A stretch of DNA of 64,000 nt from Isotricha intestinalis (taxonomy: Eukaryota > Ciliophora > Litostomatea > Vestibuliferida > Isotrichidae): positions 42,441 to 106,440 of the forward strand of contig JAJJLU010003466.1 of assembly GCA_023807065.1 (NCBI GenBank), written 5' to 3'. Numbering within the stretch: the stretch's first letter is position 1; every line of letters begins with the position of its first letter. The position numbers were made by a program, and so were the translations under genes. The notes beneath the pieces are model-generated. The model saw only the letters and a list, made by a program, of their open reading frames with translations, had not been told where the DNA came from and did no database searches. This document shows, one piece after another, positions 10,362-21,402 of this stretch.

Positions 10362-12692
10362 ATGTCATCCTCATCACCAAATCAAAGATCAAAATATACT
10401 AGAAATTTTCATATGAAAAAAATAATTACTACTCCACAAAGATTATTTGAAAATTCAACCTCATCAATTAATACTAATACTTCTTCAATTTCAGGGAAAT
10501 CATATTTTAAAAATTCAAGTAAAGAATTAAACCATTATAATACTGAATATAAAATTAGAGATCTTAAAAGAAAATCAAGTTGTGGATTCATAAAAAAAAA
10601 TCTTTCTGATGAACAAATTATTTCTTTCTTATTCGAATATGAATATGAAAAAATTAAATGTAATATTTTAAAGTATTTAATTAACAAAGAAAAAATGGGT
10701 CAAATTGCATTAAATTGTTTTAGAAATATCCAAAATGAAATTGAGAAAATACCAAGTTTAAATAATTCTTCTTTAAATAATATTCTCAAGAAAAATTATG
10801 ATAAATTTAGAGATAAATTATATTTCGAATCTAATATAATAAAAGAAACAGTGTTTTTAAAGTATTTTTCTGATTCAAATTCTAATTCTTTATTAAGAAA
10901 ATTACCTATTTTAACTAATTATAAAAAACATTGTTATTTATGTTCTAACTCAGCTTTACATAGATGTAAAAAAAATTTATATATAATACCAAATTCAAAT
11001 TATATTATATGTAAATACTGTATAGAAATTTATCATAAAGAACAAATAGAATGTTATTGTGATTATGATAAAAATGTATTTATAACATATGAAAAGAATA
11101 ATATTGATAATGAAGATATTAATTATTGCTTAATTACTTCTAAAGATGGAATTAAAAATGAAATGATTAAATGTGAAGGTTGTCTTGGAATTGTTGATTT
11201 AAATATGAAAAATGGGAAATTATATTGTGATAATTGTGATATTGAATATGATAATATTAATGATGCTATTTTATATAATTCAGCTAATTTTGAAAAATTA
11301 AATTCAGAAATTACATATGCTTTAATTATGAAAGAAAAAGTTAATGATGATGAAAGTTTCGATAATCAATTTTGTGATTGTTATGGTAATTTATTTAAAG
11401 GAATTTTTAATGGAAAAGAAATTTTGGTATGTGAAAAATGTAATAAAGTTAAATTATATAAAAGATGTAAAAGTAATATAAAAAATGTTGGAAATAAAAA
11501 TAAAGAAAAGGATAAATCAATAAAAAAATTAAATTTATTTTTTTCTCATGATAATTTAAAAGACGAAATAAATCAATATAAAAATATCCAAACACAACCT
11601 TTAAATGTGTATCGAAAAGTTTCAAATCAAAAAATGAATAATTATAAATATACAATTTCAAATAATTTAAATTCAAATGATGAATTTTTTAAAAAACCAA
11701 ATAAAAATTTTACAAGAATTCATTATAAAAATAAAGAAATAAATGAAAAAGAAAAAGCAATTCATCCTTTAAATAATTCAACAGTACAAAACAAATTTGA
11801 ATTTTCTCCAATAAAAAAGAAAATTAATAAATATATAGAAGAAGAAAAAAAATATGAAATACCATCTAATTTAAATATGTCAGATTATAAAATAATAGAT
11901 ATAATAGGAAATGGTTCTTATTCTAATATATATTTAGTTGAAGAGATAAAAACAAAAACAAAATATGCCATTAAAAAAATAATAATAGATGGTGAAGAAG
12001 ATTTACAAAAATTTAAAAATATAATTGAAATAAGACAAACTTTATACAATAAAAACATTGAAAATTTTATTCTTCCAATACATAAATATATAATAAAGAA
12101 AATAGATATTACATCATATAGTATTTATATTTTAATGCCTTTAGCAAATTATGATTGGAATGAAAAAATAAAGAATAAATCAATAATATATGATGAAAAA
12201 ACTTTAAGAAAAATATTATCATATTTAGTAAAAGGTTTTAGTTATATGCAAGAAAAAAAAATAGCTCATAGAGATATTAAACCAGCAAATATATTAATAT
12301 TAAATGATAAAGATTATTATATAGGAGATTTCGGAGAAAGTATAAATGTAAAAAGTGATTATGGTACTTTTGATATTAGAGGAACTAAAAATTATATGAG
12401 TCCAATTTTAGAACAAAATGTTATTACAGGAATTAGAAAAATTAAACATAATGTATATAAAAGTGATGTTTATTCACTTGGATTATGTTTTGTTTATGCT
12501 ATGACTAAGAAATTAGATTTATTTGATTCTATTAGGAAATCAAATAATGATGAAGATATTCGAAAAATTGTAATGGAAAATGTTATATATAAAAAAGGTT
12601 ATAGCAAAGAATTCTATAATATTTTATTAAAAATGATTACCCCTGATGAAAAGGATAGAGTTGATTTTATTCAACTAAATAATTTAATATAA
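10362..12692 (+). CDS. cysteine-rich zinc-binding protein kinase
   Basis: This 776-residue protein has three parts. Residues 1-185 are Ser/Asn-rich, then helical. Residues about 190-365 hold many Cys pairs (CYLCSN, CKYCIEIYHKEQIECYC, CEGCLGIVDLN, YCDNCDIEY, CDCYGN, CEKCNKVK), suggesting several zinc-binding modules of the ring-between-ring or zinc-ribbon kind, although no named motif fits exactly. The C-terminus (about 507-770) is a eukaryotic protein kinase: glycine loop IGNGSYSNIYLV, VAIK lysine in YAIKKI, catalytic HRDIKPANIL, metal-binding GDFGES, and a GTKNYMSP loop in place of the usual APE. The key residues are present, so activity is plausible. The substrate is unknown. The gene is separate from its neighbours, with about 190 bp upstream. 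Confidence 0.8.
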   Translation: MSSSSPNQRSKYTRNFHMKKIITTPQRLFENSTSSINTNTSSISGKSYFKNSSKELNHYNTEYKIRDLKRKSSCGFIKKNLSDEQIISFLFEYEYEKIKCNILKYLINKEKMGQIALNCFRNIQNEIEKIPSLNNSSLNNILKKNYDKFRDKLYFESNIIKETVFLKYFSDSNSNSLLRKLPILTNYKKHCYLCSNSALHRCKKNLYIIPNSNYIICKYCIEIYHKEQIECYCDYDKNVFITYEKNNIDNEDINYCLITSKDGIKNEMIKCEGCLGIVDLNMKNGKLYCDNCDIEYDNINDAILYNSANFEKLNSEITYALIMKEKVNDDESFDNQFCDCYGNLFKGIFNGKEILVCEKCNKVKLYKRCKSNIKNVGNKNKEKDKSIKKLNLFFSHDNLKDEINQYKNIQTQPLNVYRKVSNQKMNNYKYTISNNLNSNDEFFKKPNKNFTRIHYKNKEINEKEKAIHPLNNSTVQNKFEFSPIKKKINKYIEEEKKYEIPSNLNMSDYKIIDIIGNGSYSNIYLVEEIKTKTKYAIKKIIIDGEEDLQKFKNIIEIRQTLYNKNIENFILPIHKYIIKKIDITSYSIYILMPLANYDWNEKIKNKSIIYDEKTLRKILSYLVKGFSYMQEKKIAHRDIKPANILILNDKDYYIGDFGESINVKSDYGTFDIRGTKNYMSPILEQNVITGIRKIKHNVYKSDVYSLGLCFVYAMTKKLDLFDSIRKSNNDEDIRKIVMENVIYKKGYSKEFYNILLKMITPDEKDRVDFIQLNNLI

Positions 12693-12850
12693 GTTATTTT
12701 GATATTTTTTTCCACTTTTGTATATATAATATTGAAATTAAATATCAAATTATCAAATTAATGTTAATTGGAAAATATTATTATAATATTAAAAATTATA
12801 TATTTAAAATAGTGAAACTATAATATATATTATTTATTTTTTGTTTTTTT

Positions 12851-15800
12851 TTACTCAAAAATATCCCCTTCTAATTTTAGCGTTTCTTTATAAAAGTTTT
12901 CATCTTCAGATAAATATTGAATTGGAAAAATTCCAATAAAATTAAGAAAAGAGTTAAAATCATTTTTTCCAGAATAAATAAAATATTCTATAACAAACAT
13001 TAAAACAAAATTAATAATAAAAAAAACAGCTAAAATATAATTAAGTAGTGTTTTAAATTTTTTATATTTATCATCTCTAATTTCTTCAAAAAGAGAATAA
13101 GTTTTAGAATAAGCATTTAAGAAAAAAAAATTAATAAAAACTTCAATTTGCCCTAAAGCTCCACTATAATCATTAATTTGTTGTAAAGTTTTAATTCCTG
13201 AATTTATTTGTCCAAAATCGTCTAATATAGTATTTAATTCAATACCTAATTGAGTAATAGTTTGTTCTAAACCTTGTTTCATTATTCCAGACCAAAAAAT
13301 ATTACAATTATTTAAAATAATTTCATTATTAGAATATAATAAAGTACACATATCATTATAATATAATTGGTATAATTGTCCATAAGGATTTTTATTTCCT
13401 TTAAATTCATTTCCAGATACTAAAGGCATTAAAATATTACCTATTTTATTTATATATAATTCACTTGTTGATGGTATTAATAAAGAATAATGAGTTGAAT
13501 TTAATAATGTAATGTCTGAATCACTTGAAGTATATGTTATTCCATTTAATGTTATTTTTTCTATTTCTCCATTTTTTAATTGATTTATATATTCATTTTT
13601 TTCTATTTCATAATTTTCATAATGTAATGTTTGATTTTTTAATAATGAAAATACTAAACTACTATCATGAAATATCCCTATTATATTACTCATAATATTA
13701 TCTGTTTTTAATAATTTATTTTTGTGCTGATTATATAATAATATTGCAAATAAATAATATATCATTGATAATACTAATGTTGAACCTAATTTTATTGAAA
13801 GTAATAATTTAAATATTTGAAAATATTTTCCCATTATATGAATTTTCTCATTTTTTTGTTGTTGAAGTTTTGATTGTTTTCCATGTATTTTTCTTCTGTT
13901 TTTTCTTTTTAAATTTTTATCTTTTGCTTTATCATTTTCATTCGTTAAACTTTCATTTTTTGTTGCATTTTTCATTAATTTTTTTTCTAAATTTTTTTCA
14001 TTATTGAATGAATTTTCATTATTAACGTTATTTTCATTTGATTCATTTTTAAATTCACTTTGAATATCTTCTCCATTATCACTTCTTAATTTTTTTTTCA
14101 ATTCTTCTAAATATTTAATATAATTATCAAAATTATTTGAATGAAACATAATTAATTTTTTCAGAAAATACATCTCAATTTGTTCAATTTTATGAAGCAA
14201 ATATAATATAATAGTAAAAATTCCAAAAAAGCAAATAGCATTAATAATAAAATATATATAATTATTTTTAAACCGACTTTTTTTTAAATTTTTAATTCTT
14301 TTTTCATTAGAAAAACCTGAAATTTCTTGATTAATAATATAATTAAAAGAACAATTAATAATATTTTCTTCAAAAACTTCAAAAACAGTATCTTTTTCAT
14401 CAAATAAATAAGTTTCAATATTACCTTTTAATCTAAGTCCATTAGAAAGAATAAAATTTAACAAATTTGGAGTATCAATAGTAATATTAGATAAAACTTT
14501 AAGTGAATAAATATAAATTTGAAGATTTAAAGTAGTTGCTAAAATTTTTTTGTAATCTTGATCATAATATGCAATATCTTCAGCAGTATCTTTTATCATA
14601 TCTAAGCATTCACTAAATAAAGTAGAATAAATAATTGAACAATTTCCTCCTAAACAACCGCTTTCAGCTATTGCTCCATATTTTATAAATTTTAAATTTA
14701 CTCCTGTTAAATAAACACAATTGATTACTAATTTAGATGAATTGAAAAAATAATTTTCTATTAAATACGTATGAATATCTTTATATTTTGATATAAATGA
14801 GTAATTATTTAATATTATTAATAAAAGTGTTAATAATAAGTAAAATACACTTAATATTTTTAAATATGATACAAAAAATGGTTCATTTTTATCTAATATT
14901 CTACCTTTTAATTTATTGAAACTTGCACTATCAAGTGATGATTTAGTAAGAAAAGAATTTTGAGATATATGTTCTTGAATATTATCTCCATTTCCAATTT
15001 TATCATTTATATTATTATTATTTAAATCTTGTTTACTTTTATTTTCGTTGTTATTATTTTCATTATTATTTACTAATACTTTATTATCTGGAATTTGAAT
15101 TTTAATTGCTCTATCTTTATTTTCTATATGATAAGGTATTTGAAATATATTTGAATCACTTGAAACTTTTGTTCCCATATTAGTAAGAGTATTACCAAAT
15201 AAATTTGAATTATTTGTATTAAATTTTGTTATTGAACTTTTATAATTATTATTTTCACCATTTCCCAAAATATCTTTTGTTAAATATAATCTATAATAAA
15301 CATGTTTTCCATTTAAAAAAGATTTCATAACAATTTTATAAAAAATACTAAAGGAATGATTTTGAAATTTTTCTCTTAAATTATCAATTAATTCATTATA
15401 TTCTTTAACATTGCTTTCTTTTTCTCTTTTAGAATTTCTAGTTGTTGTTCTATTAATAGTATCTCTAGTTATAGTAGTAACAGGATTTATATTTTCATCA
15501 GGAATTAATTGTCCATTTTGTTTAATTCTTTCTAATATAATATCTATATTAGATTCAATTTGAGAAAAATCATTAATATTTGGATATAATATTCCCTTTA
15601 AATCCATATCATTTTTAGATAAAATAAATTTTTGATCTATATATTTTATTTGTTTTAATATTTCAGGAATTATTACTGCAATATGATGATTAATTATATT
15701 ATTATTTAAACCAAAGGATATATTCCTATTAATTGAATTATATTCTCCATTTGCAAATGATAAAGGATCACTCATTGCATTTATTCTAAAATTATTATCT

Positions 15801-18040
15801 AATATTATTAAAAATTGATTATCTTTTAATTTTTCAACTGAAGAAATATAAATAATACCATAAGATAAATTAGGAACACATTTAACATAAATATTAATAT
15901 TAAATAAACCATTAGTTTTTGATTTCAAAATAAAATTTTTCATTTTTTTGTTATATATATAACTTAAATTTGAATATTTTAAAGCATCATTAACTAATTC
16001 TTTATGAAAAGAAGCAACACAATTAGGCATTAAATCATGATTAGTTAAATTTAATATTTCTTTAGGTAAATAATTAAATAAATTAGGAAAATTTGGAGTA
16101 TGATAAATTACTCTTGCTTTTGAATTTGAGCCATCTAATAATATTATTGATGTTGTTTCCTTTGTAAAAAGAGAATGATAAATATTTTTCTTTTCACTTA
16201 ATTTAGACATTTTTATTTGATTATATCTTTTTTCTTCTTTTTGTGCTAAATCTTCATCTTGAATTATTGTTTCTAAATATAACATATAATCTTTTTCATT
16301 TTCATCACTAAATGGATTTAAAGTAATTATTTTATTCCATAAATTTAATATTTCTTTTCTTAAAGATAATATTGATTCACCTATTCTTAAAAAATTTTTT
16401 GTTGATTTTGGTGATGTTGTTGTATTTTTTAATATATCAAAGTAATCTATTTGATTACATGCTGCATCATATATTTTTAATTTAAATGAATCTATATATG
16501 AATTATATAATATTACACTTCCCATTTGAACATGTTTTATTGTTTCTTTATTATTTGAATTTTTAGCAAATTTTCCTAATAAATAATCTTTTAAATCTTC
16601 CATTAAAACATATTTTAAATATGAAGATTTATGTCCTGATATTTTTATTTTTGAGCAATAATAAATTGATAAATTTACATTCTTTAATCTATTTGATAAG
16701 AAATAACAAAATAAAAGTAAAATATCATCTTTTAATTCTGATTTATTTAAATAATAATCATATATTAGATAGATAATATTATAAACTTGACATGCTTGAT
16801 TTTCAGGACCTCCAAATTTCTGAATTATCATTTTATTACTTTCAAATTTTTCATATTTTTCATATAATTCAGGATTATTTTGAAAAAAATCTTTTAAACT
16901 TTGAAGTAATCCAGTTAATAAAGTTTTAGATTTCATAGAATTATCAGAAACAATTTTTAACAATTGAAAAGTGAAAATTTCAATATCTTTAATATTACCA
17001 ACTTCTAAAATATTAGCTTCTGTTAAAATATATTCAATTTTATATTCTCCAAGAAAATATAATATTAAACAAATAATAACCCAACCAATTATAACAAATA
17101 ATATTATATCTGTAATATCTAAATAATGTTTAAGAATTAAAATTATACTAAAATAACTGACAAAAGCCCATCCAAAAACAGAAAATAAATTTAAAATATA
17201 ATCATAATATAAAACATATTTATATGCATGAATCATTAATATAAAACCTAATGTTGATATAATTACTCTATTTCCAATTTTATAAATGATTTTTTTATCA
17301 TCAAAATAAAATTTACTTAAAAAGCCTATTACATAACTAATAATTGCAAGATTATTTGAAAAAATTTCATGATTTGAATTTATTCTTGTTTGATTACTTA
17401 TTATTTTAATAGTTCCTATTCTATAATAATAAATTGAAAGTAATTCTGAATAGATTATACAAAGTGATAAAAAAAGAATTGATGCTATTGCTATTATAAT
17501 ATGTAAAATATCACTCCAACATTTAACATTTAAAAAAATATGTTTATCATTTTCACATTTTAATGATACTAAAAAAATATTGATTAAAGGACATAAAAAA
17601 AAGTTTTGTAATATCAAATTTAATATATTTAAAGTTTTCAAAGGTCTATGCCTGACTTTAGTTTGTGAAAATATAATTAAATGAATTACTAATCCAAATA
17701 AAAGAAGACAAAATCCAACACAAACGCAAAATCCAATTATATAATGTTCTTTTTTTTTTATTATATCTTGAATAAAAATAATTTCTTTTATATAATAAAA
17801 AAATTTAACTAATGAATCATTGTTTTTAGCTTCTTCTGCTATATTTATTAATGGAATCATCATAAATTGAAAATAAAAGAAAAATTTAAGAAAATAAATA
17901 AATATTAAATCTTCACATTGAAATTTTAACATAGTTCGAAAAATATTAAAATAATTTACTAATTTATCTTGCGAATAAATTTCAATTTTTTGAAGTGAAT
18001 CTCCTAAATCAATTATATCCATAATTTGGCTTTCAATCAT
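12851..18040 (-). CDS. giant multi-membrane PAS protein, TmcB/TmcC-like (copy 1)
   Basis: At 1729 residues this is one of two such proteins in the window. Residues about 40-345 hold around nine or ten hydrophobic helices. About 360-620 is a helical, TPR-like stretch (LLTGLLQSLKDFFQNNPELYEKY onward). A PAS-type domain lies near 625-740: ILLDGS..., NFPNLFNYLPKEIL and the hallmark LMPNCVASFHKELV. Further transmembrane pairs occur around 1045-1070, 1265-1290, 1410-1430 and 1660-1685, separated by large Asn/Lys-rich loops. Proteins with this plan are expanded in ciliates; the TmcB/TmcC name comes from a shared repeat domain. They are assumed to be membrane sensors, but ligands are not known. I see no cyclase, kinase or phosphodiesterase domain attached. 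The second copy at 36545-41920 has the same layout. Confidence 0.8.
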   Translation of the reverse strand: MIESQIMDIIDLGDSLQKIEIYSQDKLVNYFNIFRTMLKFQCEDLIFIYFLKFFFYFQFMMIPLINIAEEAKNNDSLVKFFYYIKEIIFIQDIIKKKEHYIIGFCVCVGFCLLLFGLVIHLIIFSQTKVRHRPLKTLNILNLILQNFFLCPLINIFLVSLKCENDKHIFLNVKCWSDILHIIIAIASILFLSLCIIYSELLSIYYYRIGTIKIISNQTRINSNHEIFSNNLAIISYVIGFLSKFYFDDKKIIYKIGNRVIISTLGFILMIHAYKYVLYYDYILNLFSVFGWAFVSYFSIILILKHYLDITDIILFVIIGWVIICLILYFLGEYKIEYILTEANILEVGNIKDIEIFTFQLLKIVSDNSMKSKTLLTGLLQSLKDFFQNNPELYEKYEKFESNKMIIQKFGGPENQACQVYNIIYLIYDYYLNKSELKDDILLLFCYFLSNRLKNVNLSIYYCSKIKISGHKSSYLKYVLMEDLKDYLLGKFAKNSNNKETIKHVQMGSVILYNSYIDSFKLKIYDAACNQIDYFDILKNTTTSPKSTKNFLRIGESILSLRKEILNLWNKIITLNPFSDENEKDYMLYLETIIQDEDLAQKEEKRYNQIKMSKLSEKKNIYHSLFTKETTSIILLDGSNSKARVIYHTPNFPNLFNYLPKEILNLTNHDLMPNCVASFHKELVNDALKYSNLSYIYNKKMKNFILKSKTNGLFNINIYVKCVPNLSYGIIYISSVEKLKDNQFLIILDNNFRINAMSDPLSFANGEYNSINRNISFGLNNNIINHHIAVIIPEILKQIKYIDQKFILSKNDMDLKGILYPNINDFSQIESNIDIILERIKQNGQLIPDENINPVTTITRDTINRTTTRNSKREKESNVKEYNELIDNLREKFQNHSFSIFYKIVMKSFLNGKHVYYRLYLTKDILGNGENNNYKSSITKFNTNNSNLFGNTLTNMGTKVSSDSNIFQIPYHIENKDRAIKIQIPDNKVLVNNNENNNNENKSKQDLNNNNINDKIGNGDNIQEHISQNSFLTKSSLDSASFNKLKGRILDKNEPFFVSYLKILSVFYLLLTLLLIILNNYSFISKYKDIHTYLIENYFFNSSKLVINCVYLTGVNLKFIKYGAIAESGCLGGNCSIIYSTLFSECLDMIKDTAEDIAYYDQDYKKILATTLNLQIYIYSLKVLSNITIDTPNLLNFILSNGLRLKGNIETYLFDEKDTVFEVFEENIINCSFNYIINQEISGFSNEKRIKNLKKSRFKNNYIYFIINAICFFGIFTIILYLLHKIEQIEMYFLKKLIMFHSNNFDNYIKYLEELKKKLRSDNGEDIQSEFKNESNENNVNNENSFNNEKNLEKKLMKNATKNESLTNENDKAKDKNLKRKNRRKIHGKQSKLQQQKNEKIHIMGKYFQIFKLLLSIKLGSTLVLSMIYYLFAILLYNQHKNKLLKTDNIMSNIIGIFHDSSLVFSLLKNQTLHYENYEIEKNEYINQLKNGEIEKITLNGITYTSSDSDITLLNSTHYSLLIPSTSELYINKIGNILMPLVSGNEFKGNKNPYGQLYQLYYNDMCTLLYSNNEIILNNCNIFWSGIMKQGLEQTITQLGIELNTILDDFGQINSGIKTLQQINDYSGALGQIEVFINFFFLNAYSKTYSLFEEIRDDKYKKFKTLLNYILAVFFIINFVLMFVIEYFIYSGKNDFNSFLNFIGIFPIQYLSEDENFYKETLKLEGDIFE

Positions 18041-18145
18041 TTTTAAATTAATATTTTTTATGATTTTTTATTGAAAATTACAAAATGTTTTAAAAACATA
18101 TATATTTAAATTTAAAATTAAATAAAGCTTTAAAAAAATTAAAAA

Positions 18146-20029
18146 TTAAATTAATTCTTCTTCTTCATTATAAATATTTAATTCTATTAAAATATCTTCT
18201 ATTTTATTTAAATCAAAAAGATTATCTCTATAATTAGAATAATATTCATCTTGTTTTTCATTATTTTTTTTCACAATATGTTCAATTAAATTTATTAAAT
18301 TATATTCATTTGAATTCAATTTATCTTTATCTTTAATATTATAAGAATTAAAAATCTCATCAATTTTTTTTTGAATTTTATTTTCATTATCGGAAGAAAT
18401 ATCTAAATTTAAAAAATTATAATCCTCATTCATTACTTCTTCAATATTATCTATTTTTTCATTCATTAAAATTTCTTGATCTCTTTCATCAAATCTTTTT
18501 CTTAAATCATATAAATTTAAATTAGATAATTCTTCTAAATTTAATTTTTTTTTTCCTCCTCTTAATATTTCTTTCTTTGTATTGTGCTCACTTTCCTCAT
18601 CATCATTAACTTCTTCAATATTATCTAAATTATTTTGAATTAATATATTTGTTCCTCTTTTTATAACTTCATTATTATAATTAGAATCAGGATTTTTATT
18701 GTTATTATCATCATTTAAAGTATTAAGATTAGTTTTTCTTTTTTTTATTGAAAGTTTTTCTTTATTAATCTTCTTAACTTTTTTTGATTCTCTTTTTCCA
18801 TTTTTATAAGAAATATTATATGTTTTTCCATTTTTTACAATTGGAATTTCAGGAATGGAAATATCTTTATTTTCAGATATATTTTTTATTTGTTTAAAAA
18901 TATCAAATTGAAAATTTCGTAATTGAGCATGAAATTCTTTAAATTGATTTTCTTGTTCTTGTAATAATTTATCTAATTCTATATCACAATCATCTACATT
19001 AATATTATTAATATATGAATTCATTAATGAATTTCTTATTTGATAATTTTTACTTTGAGTAATACTTGCTCTTAAATTATTATAATTTTTTTGATTTCCT
19101 TTTTCTAAATTTATTATTTCTTTTTTTAATTCATCTATTTTTTGATTTCCATAATTATTATCATATAATTGATTAATAGATGCATTTATTTCATTTTTTA
19201 AATTATTTAATTTTTTCTCAAAATAAAATTGCTGGAAATTATTATTTTCAATAACAATATCTCTTTTAAGATTATTATTATTATTATGTTCACTAATATA
19301 ATGTTTATAAACTTCATCATAACTTGTAAATATTTTATTTGGACAATTTTCACAATAATAATTTCCTTGTTCATCGTGAAAATCAAAAGGTGCTTTTTGA
19401 TTTTTATCATTTTGTCTATTTGATATTAAAATATGTTTAAATATTAGAATTTTTTCTTGATTATTTTTTATTTTTTCATCATTTACTATTATTATATTTT
19501 CATTATAATTTTTCTTTTTATTTAGTTGTTCTATTCTTGAATTTAAATTTGTTAAAGAATCTTTTGATTTATTATTTACATTTTCAAATATGCTTTGTGT
19601 TTTAAATAAAAATTGAAGTAATAATTGAAATTTAGTTATTATTCTTAAAAAATCCTTTCCTTTTGATTTATCAAATTTATTATTTAATAAATCTGGCAAA
19701 TAATTTTCTATTTCTTTTAAATCTCCGTGATTTAAAATTTCTTTAAATGGAATTTTTAATATTTCCTTTTCAGGAAATGGACTATTTAGATTTATATTAC
19801 TTTCATCTAAGTGTAATATTCTTTCATTTTTATTTTTATTTTGAATAATATAATTTTGTTGATTATTCTCAAAATATATTGATCTTGATAATTTATTTGA
19901 ATTTTGAAAAATATCATTATTGTTATTATTGTAAGGAGAAAAACTATATGATAAATTTTTATTGTAATAAGTAGATGATGTTTTTTCATTTTCTTTAAAT
20001 TTATGGAAACGAAAAGAGCTTTGTGTCAT
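18146..20029 (-). CDS. DZIP1-like zinc-finger coiled-coil protein
   Basis: This protein has 627 residues. Residues about 95-170 fit the Dzip-like N-terminal pattern: a HGDLKEIENYLPDLL segment, then ITKFQLLLQFLFKTQ, followed by a coiled coil. A single C2H2-type finger is at about 217-243 (YCENCPNKIF...YKHYISEH). More coiled coil and Lys/Asn-rich linkers follow. DZIP1 and DZIP1L sit at the basal body or ciliary transition zone and are needed to assemble cilia. The order (N-terminal domain, coiled coil, one C2H2 finger, coiled coil) is the reason for this call. Another ciliary-gate gene, TMEM107, lies 27 kb away. An unrelated C2H2 coiled-coil protein is the alternative. Confidence 0.6.
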   Translation of the reverse strand: MTQSSFRFHKFKENEKTSSTYYNKNLSYSFSPYNNNNNDIFQNSNKLSRSIYFENNQQNYIIQNKNKNERILHLDESNINLNSPFPEKEILKIPFKEILNHGDLKEIENYLPDLLNNKFDKSKGKDFLRIITKFQLLLQFLFKTQSIFENVNNKSKDSLTNLNSRIEQLNKKKNYNENIIIVNDEKIKNNQEKILIFKHILISNRQNDKNQKAPFDFHDEQGNYYCENCPNKIFTSYDEVYKHYISEHNNNNNLKRDIVIENNNFQQFYFEKKLNNLKNEINASINQLYDNNYGNQKIDELKKEIINLEKGNQKNYNNLRASITQSKNYQIRNSLMNSYINNINVDDCDIELDKLLQEQENQFKEFHAQLRNFQFDIFKQIKNISENKDISIPEIPIVKNGKTYNISYKNGKRESKKVKKINKEKLSIKKRKTNLNTLNDDNNNKNPDSNYNNEVIKRGTNILIQNNLDNIEEVNDDEESEHNTKKEILRGGKKKLNLEELSNLNLYDLRKRFDERDQEILMNEKIDNIEEVMNEDYNFLNLDISSDNENKIQKKIDEIFNSYNIKDKDKLNSNEYNLINLIEHIVKKNNEKQDEYYSNYRDNLFDLNKIEDILIELNIYNEEEELI

Positions 20030-20271
20030 TTTTTTTATTAAATATTTTATTTTAATTATTTTTATTGAGCATTTGAATAATTTATTTATTATTAAATAAA
20101 CAAATATATTTACCTAATTTAACTAATCAAAATAAAATATTAATTACCTATTATATTTAAATAATTTATATAAATTAATACATTATATTATAAATACAAA
20201 ATAATAAACCAAAGAAGGAAATATAAGTTAATTTTCTATAAATAAGATAACCCTATATATAGAAATTATAC

Positions 20272-21258
20272 TTAATTATTTCCAAAAATTTGAAAGTAAT
20301 TATTAAAAATACTAAAATTAATTTTAAATAAATTTTCAGATTCAATTTTTGACAAATGACATCGATTACAAATTTTTCTGAAAGCAAAATTTACATTTTT
20401 ACAATAAAAACAAACCCAATCACCTTCTTTATCATATAAATTCGTTTTTTCTTTTCCTTCATTAATATTATTATTCTTATTAATATTTTTATTTATATTC
20501 ATATTTTTTGGTTTTTTACATCTATTACATTTAATTCTTGATTGAAAATTATAATTATTACAATAAGGACAATTCCATCCTTTACTTCCATAAAAATCTT
20601 TATATATTTTTTTTTTATATTCTTTATTCTTATTTTCTTTCTCATTAAAGTTTTGAATATTAATACTCTCTTCTTTACAAGAATTCTCTTTTTGATTTTT
20701 ATTTATATAATTAATTGTATTAATATCATTGAATTTAAAAATTTGATTTTTATTATCTTTTAGATTTATATTATTCATATTGTTAATAGAATTTGAAATA
20801 TGATTTGAGGGAATATATTCTTTATTAATTAGAAAATAATTATTTTGTAATTGCTTATCTTTTTCATTATTAAGTTTATTATATATATAATTATTGTTTA
20901 TATTAATACTATTATTGTTAATATTATTACATTCTTCTCCTTCTTCTAAATCATTATATTCATTTTCTTCATCATCAGAATTTAAATAAAATTGTTTTTG
21001 TTCATGAAAAAAAGAATCTTTTGGAATAAAATTATGACTTTTATCTAAATCAATTATATCATTATTTTCATAATATTTTCTATATAAATAAGCATGATTT
21101 ACATTAAAATAAGATACTATAGGTGAAAAAAATAAAGTTAAACTTTTCTTATATTTTCTAATAGAAATATCTGAATATTCAGTTATTGTAGTTTCTGAAT
21201 TTGAAATTGGACTTTCTTTATTATTTTGTAAATCATTACTTAAATTTTTTGTACTCAT
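20272..21258 (-). CDS. protein with two RanBP2-type zinc fingers
   Basis: This 328-residue protein has an Asn-rich N-terminal two-thirds with little structure. Two RanBP2-type (ZnF_RanBP2) fingers are near the C-terminus. Finger 1 (about 224-250) has the form GWNCPYCNNYN...CNRCKKPK, and finger 2 (about 277-303) has GDWVCFYCKNVNF...CNRCHLSK. Both keep the W-x-C-x2-C...N-x6-C-x2-C pattern, including Asn residues used by RNA-binding members such as ZRANB2. The family binds single-stranded RNA, ubiquitin or Ran depending on the member. The paired layout with N-F/N-R spacing favours RNA binding, which is an inference. Confidence 0.8.
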   Translation of the reverse strand: MSTKNLSNDLQNNKESPISNSETTITEYSDISIRKYKKSLTLFFSPIVSYFNVNHAYLYRKYYENNDIIDLDKSHNFIPKDSFFHEQKQFYLNSDDEENEYNDLEEGEECNNINNNSININNNYIYNKLNNEKDKQLQNNYFLINKEYIPSNHISNSINNMNNINLKDNKNQIFKFNDINTINYINKNQKENSCKEESINIQNFNEKENKNKEYKKKIYKDFYGSKGWNCPYCNNYNFQSRIKCNRCKKPKNMNINKNINKNNNINEGKEKTNLYDKEGDWVCFYCKNVNFAFRKICNRCHLSKIESENLFKINFSIFNNYFQIFGNN

Positions 21259-21402
21259 TTATTAATTTATATATTAAAATTATTTTTTATGAACAATTTT
21301 AATGTTAAATATATATATAAAATTTATTTTATTAAATTATTTATTTATAGGTTGAGATTATTTTATAGGAAAATTATTTTTTCAAAAAATTCTTAAATAT
21401 TT

